NCBI GenBank assembly: GCA_951799405.1
Contig: OX637344.1
Span: 17,794,001-17,858,000, forward strand
Direction: 5' to 3'
Origin: Agapetus fuscipes
Lineage: Eukaryota > Arthropoda > Insecta > Trichoptera > Glossosomatidae
DNA length: 64,000 nt
Position numbers and translations under genes: made by a program. The stretch's first letter is position 1; the number at the start of each line of letters is the position of its first letter. Below the pieces are notes generated by a model. That model made no database searches. It was not told where the DNA came from and was given only the letters and a program-made list of their open reading frames with translations. This document shows positions 60,580-64,000 of this stretch, piece after piece.

Positions 60580-60762
60580 AAACACGTACAAATTAGCGTT
60601 CTCTCATTCTGCATGTGTATCTACTTACAAAGTAAAAAAAAACAGCTTAAATGAACATAAGCCCAGCAATTCTTGCCGCCCTTTTTTGACATGGGGATGA
60701 GAACTTCACCAATCACTACAGTATGGATGGTCAGCCTCATATTAACCTGTAAGTCAAGGATA
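60580..60762 (-). repeat. SINE D-like copy, diverged
   Basis: gcaaacacgtacaaattagc to attaacctgtaagtcaagga. Confidence 0.62.
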
Positions 60763-60893
60763 AAAAATAATGTTATACATTTTATACTATTCGCATGTAG
60801 AAAATCATAATAATCGTAATTTAATTGAATTCTTTAAGCACACATTTATAAGCGCGTTTATAAGCGCGAACTTACACGTGTCTGTTTGCGTGC

Positions 60894-61450
60894 CTACAAC
60901 GATACTAAGAAGACCCTAGAACCCTACAACGATACTAAGAAGACCCTAGAACCCTACAACGATACTAAGAATACCCTAGAACCCTACAACGATACTAAGA
61001 ATACCCTAGAACCCTAAAACGATACTAAGAAGACCCTAGAACCCTACAACGATACTAAGAAGACCCTAGAACCCTACAACGATACTAAGAAGACCCTAGA
61101 ATCCTACAACAATACTAAGAATACCCTAGAACCCTACAACGATACTAAGAAGACCCTAGAACCCTACAACGATACTAAGAAGACCCTAGAACCCTACAAC
61201 GATACTAAGAAGACCCTAGAACCCTACAACGATACTAAGAAGACCCTAGAACCCTACAACGATACTAAGAAGACCCTAGAACCCTACAACGATACTAAGA
61301 AGACCCTAGAACCCTACAACGATACTAAGAAGACCCTAGAATCCTACAAAGATACTAAGAATACCCTAGAACCCTACAACGATACTAAAATACCCTAGAA
61401 CCCTAAAACGATACTAAGAAGACCCTAGCACCCTACAACCATACTAAGAA
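60894..61450. repeat. 30-bp minisatellite, ~18 copies
   Basis: Unit of 30 bp: gatactaagaagaccctaga + accctacaac. Most copies are the same; variants have ataccc for agaccc, aaaac for acaac, and one short unit near 61388. Starts abruptly inside a SINE D-like remnant (gtgtctgtttgcgtgcc) and ends inside an RTE-like LINE tail. Confidence 0.95.
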
Positions 61451-61520
61451 ATGGAAACAATTCTGCAGAGGATCTGGCTCTACCCCTAGCGAAATGGCGA
61501 CCGAGTTACAGTAACAGTGA
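61451..61520 (+). repeat. RTE-like LINE 3' tail fragment
   Basis: aagaaatggaaacaattctg then cccctagcgaaatggcgac and gttacagtaacagtg, matching the ends at 23030-23090 and 30300-30360 (KKWRQLCRG region). Confidence 0.65.
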
Positions 61521-61705
61521 ATTTCCCAGCATGCAAATCTCTCGACTCAGTGCAAATTTGAATGTAGAACTTTTTCTCAGTAGGTAAACTCCACACATGT
61601 ACGATCCCACAGTAGCAACCAATAGCAAAATATTCGCTAGTCTTTTCTACAGAGCAACCTGGCCAGGCGACGCCACAATTTTGTCTTTGTCAATTCGTGT
61701 TCAGA

Positions 61706-62144
61706 AGCGCTATTCTGCTAAGTTCCTTACGACGTTAAGGCGACGTGATAGCGATTCGTGTCGATAATGAGTCGTATAAATGCAAAGGCCGTCAACTCCT
61801 TACGCGATGATTTTGAGAAAAATAATCTTGTAAACTTGTAAAACGACAACACCAGTTGGAGATGACGGCGTTTGCATGAAATCATACTTTTTCAATTAAA
61901 ATTACGAAGGATTAAGTGAGGCTTACATTATATCGCACACAGCAAATGATTTGTTACACTGCGCATAATCAAATTTAATAATTATCTCAAAAATCATAAA
62001 TTCTGGAGATGACGGCGTTTGCAGTTATACGACTCAAATAAGGTGTACTGTGATTTTTTTTTTCTATGGAGTTCTTTCGCAAGCGTTAGCAAGCTCCGAC
62101 TCGGATTGATATCCAATGTGTAAGGAATTTAGCAGAATAGCGCT
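61706..62144. mobile_element. Foldback/MITE, 439 bp
   Basis: Ends agcgctattctgctaagttc and its inverse (one mismatch in 23 bp). Inner inverted pair gagtcgtataaatgcaaagg (61771) with inverse near 62035. No ORF. Target duplication not clear. Confidence 0.7.
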
Positions 62145-62485
62145 CCAGACCGCATTGTAGGTAGGTAGGTATAACGCTTTTACTGAAATTTCACAGATGG
62201 ATTATTTTAAAAATTCTTTGATATTTTCGGTAAAATAATTTTGATACATTTTAATATGAAAATTTATAACAAGGAGCAGACAGACGTCTGCGGTGAATTT
62301 CCAAAATGTGATTTATTAATGGAAAGTTTGTATCGCCAATTTAACAAATATTGACGATATTTTAACGCAAAGTTTGCTTTGATCCATCTAGCTTTCAGAC
62401 AGTAATTTTTTTATAGACAAATAGTTTTCTTTTGACTCTTTTTTTCACACAAAAAAACTGACTTCTATTCTTCAGAAGTCTCTTT

Positions 62486-62755
62486 GTGCCCGTATTATCC
62501 ACGAAGGGATCGCATGTGGCGATTCGGAACTTTTTATTTTTGCAGGTATGGGGACCGGCCTCACGCAATTCCCAGCTCCCGAGAGGGCTGGTTCTCATTT
62601 ATTGTGAAGGCTGAGTAAAGTCGCCGGTATTTTTTGTTGAGTTTGAAATAAACACTGAAACGGGAAACCTTTTCTGACACCCTCGGTGGGGATCGAACCC
62701 TAGCTCTCGGCATGGAATACAAGCATTCTGCTAACTGAGTTTTCCACCGGACTTC
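62486..62755 (-). mobile_element. SINE A copy
   Basis: Minus strand: gtattatccacgaagggatc, B box inverse gggatcgaaccctagctct, A box inverse ctaactgagttttccaccgg; about 30 bp missing in the middle. Confidence 0.82.
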
Positions 62756-62879
62756 TAACGAGCATGGCCGTCGCACAGAGGAGTACGTCCATACAAAGCA
62801 CTGGCCAAAAGTCTCAGGTACGAATTTCGCTAAAATAAATTATTAGTGAGCTTTTATAATACTTGAATAAGTATTGCGT

Positions 62880-63046
62880 CATACGGCGGCCATTTTGTAA
62901 ATATTCCGCCACGCATTTTGCTTCCAAAGTAGTTGAAACTCAGTCGTTGTCGAGTCCGCACGTGTTTGTTCTCAGCGCTTTCGTTATCGGCAAATTTTGA
63001 TTTGGTTTTTTAAGTTATTTTTTCCCTGTGTTGAAAAGTTATACTC
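62880..63046 (+). promoter_or_regulatory. Probable promoter/5' UTR of the right-edge gene
   Basis: CpG-bearing stretch before the ATG. ctcagtcgttgtcgag at 62939-62954 contains TCAGTC, an arthropod initiator-like sequence. No TATA box at the expected distance. Inference from position only. Confidence 0.3.
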
Positions 63047-63960
63047 ATGGATGTAGAAAAGGAAGGTATGTGTTAAAACAATATAATTATTTTATTGGTT
63101 TTAAGTAATTACATCAACGTTTTTTTATAAGTTGTTTAGAGAGCATATTTTTTTAATTTATTTACTAAAAAAATCCAAACAATCGAGCTTAAGTTTGCCT
63201 GTCGCGCCTTGTCGGACATTTTTCTTTTGACTATCATAAAGTTCAAATGTTTCTCATAGTATTTATAAAAAAAAACTTGCAACATGTTTGCGACTTTAAA
63301 AAAAATATATATTTAAAAAAATGTTGTTTTTATCACTCAAAAACAGTTTCGTTAAAAAGTTAATGTTTTTTTTCAGGATCTTTAAGCGGGGTTAAGGAAA
63401 TGACTAAAAAACAATTATATGAGTTGATGCAAAGCTGCTCAAATAAGAATTTAGAAGAAAAAATTTCATTTATGGAGAAAAAAATATTTGATATAACTGG
63501 ATGCCCAGATAACAAATTTGATTCATTGAGACGGTTTTTAAGACATTTTAAGTCTGAATTTAGGCATAAATGGATAGCTGCCAACCGAAATAAAAATCGC
63601 TTTCTGAAGTCTAATGAAAAGTGGTTTAGTGGCTCCATAAATTTTGAGAATTGGACTAAAATTAAGTCAGGTCGACCAAAAAAAGTATTTCAAGAATCAA
63701 GTGATCGAAGCAAACGACGTAAAACAGAAGCTTTGAGAGAGCAGTCAACTGCTGACGAGTTGACGTACGCAGCTCGTATGAGCCAACGTTCTAAAGGAAA
63801 CTTTGCTGCCTCGAAAATTATAAAAGATATAACAGTTACGCCAACAAGAGCTTCCAAGTATAGAAAAATGATAGTTCCGGGAGTGCTGGAGGTCACTTCC
63901 AGTGAAGAAAGTGTTGAAGACGAATCAGAAGATCAGCGCAATTTAGATGAATCTGATTAA
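63047..63960 (+). CDS. Two-exon gene, uncharacterised basic protein (200 aa)
   Basis: Exon 1 is 63047-63065 (ATG plus five codons and one base, MDVEKE) with a gtatgt donor; exon 2 is 63377-63960 after ttttttttcag. The joined frame is 603 nt. An ATG at 63400 is also in frame, so exon 1 is not essential for coding. Seen: Lys-rich N-terminal half, WIAANRNKNRF, then GRPKKVFQESSDRSKRRKTE, and an acidic Ser/Glu/Asp C-terminus. GRPKK followed by SKRRK suggests an AT-hook-like, nuclear protein. I recall similar 'ESSxRxKRRKTExLR' segments in uncharacterised invertebrate proteins, where they sit in longer proteins; function unknown. Confidence 0.7.
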
Positions 63961-64000
63961 CGCACTCTTTATTAACATTTCATTTAATACTCCTTTTTTA

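Noticed and set aside
60894..61450. Minisatellite as a coding repeat (YNDTKKTLEP, ten residues per unit)
   Set aside because: The open frame meets TAA in the units where acaac is replaced by aaaac (e.g. 61014-61016), a short unit shifts frame, and there is no ATG.
60894..61450. CRISPR array
   Set aside because: Units are contiguous 30-mers without unique spacers, in a eukaryotic context.

Overview
The window is nuclear DNA from an animal, almost certainly an arthropod and most likely an insect. It is AT-rich, carries spliced genes with GT-AG introns, is packed with LINEs, SINEs, MITEs and an LTR retrotransposon, and holds a pickpocket-type DEG/ENaC channel gene. The exact order is not shown by the sequence. 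I see no operons, CRISPR arrays or bacterial signals.

Host genes. (1) A complete pickpocket-like sodium channel gene lies on the minus strand from 43851 down to 25426. I assembled it by eye from 11 short exons (43730-43851, 42803-42988, 32811-32948, 30912-31067, 30046-30130, 29898-29933, 28656-28841, 27352-27418, 26240-26420, 25745-25842, 25426-25523). Phases agree at every junction, giving 1353 nt or 450 codons plus stop. Its introns have been invaded heavily. Intron 1 holds decayed tandem copies of the first-membrane-segment exon. Intron 2 holds a LINE split by an intact BEL/Pao retrotransposon. A MITE sits 30 bp after the stop codon. (2) At the right edge, a two-exon plus-strand gene (63047-63065 joined to 63377-63960) encodes a 200-residue protein of unknown function.

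Layout. 0-10 kb: SINE and LINE 3' ends, a 1-kb tandem duplication (3325-5302), a solo-LTR-like element in a SINE, Penelope-like ends with hammerhead-like cores. 11-14.3 kb: an R1-like LINE with a 16-bp target duplication, inserted in a tRNA-SINE, lacking most of its endonuclease and broken by a second insertion. 15.3-19 kb: a LINE with full-length ORF1 and ORF2. 19.1-23.6 kb: 5'-truncated LINE ends. 25.4-43.9 kb: the channel gene. 35640-42155: BEL/Pao provirus with 407-bp LTRs that look identical. 44-63 kb: intergenic DNA with SINEs, a DD41D mariner-type element (52598-53549), LINE ends, a 30-bp minisatellite (60894-61450) and a foldback element (61706-62144).

Repeats. Three tRNA-headed SINE families recur: A (tagctcagttggtag head), B (gaccggtccgtagt head) and C (atggccgagggggcc head). 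A fourth abundant family, D (cttgacttataggttgg start, GATTA-type tail), matches the 3' UTR of an RTE-like LINE whose ORF end is visible in two longer copies. Insertions are nested repeatedly: SINE within SINE, LTR within SINE, LINE within SINE, LTR element within LINE within host intron. Family names rest on motifs read by eye; no database search was run.
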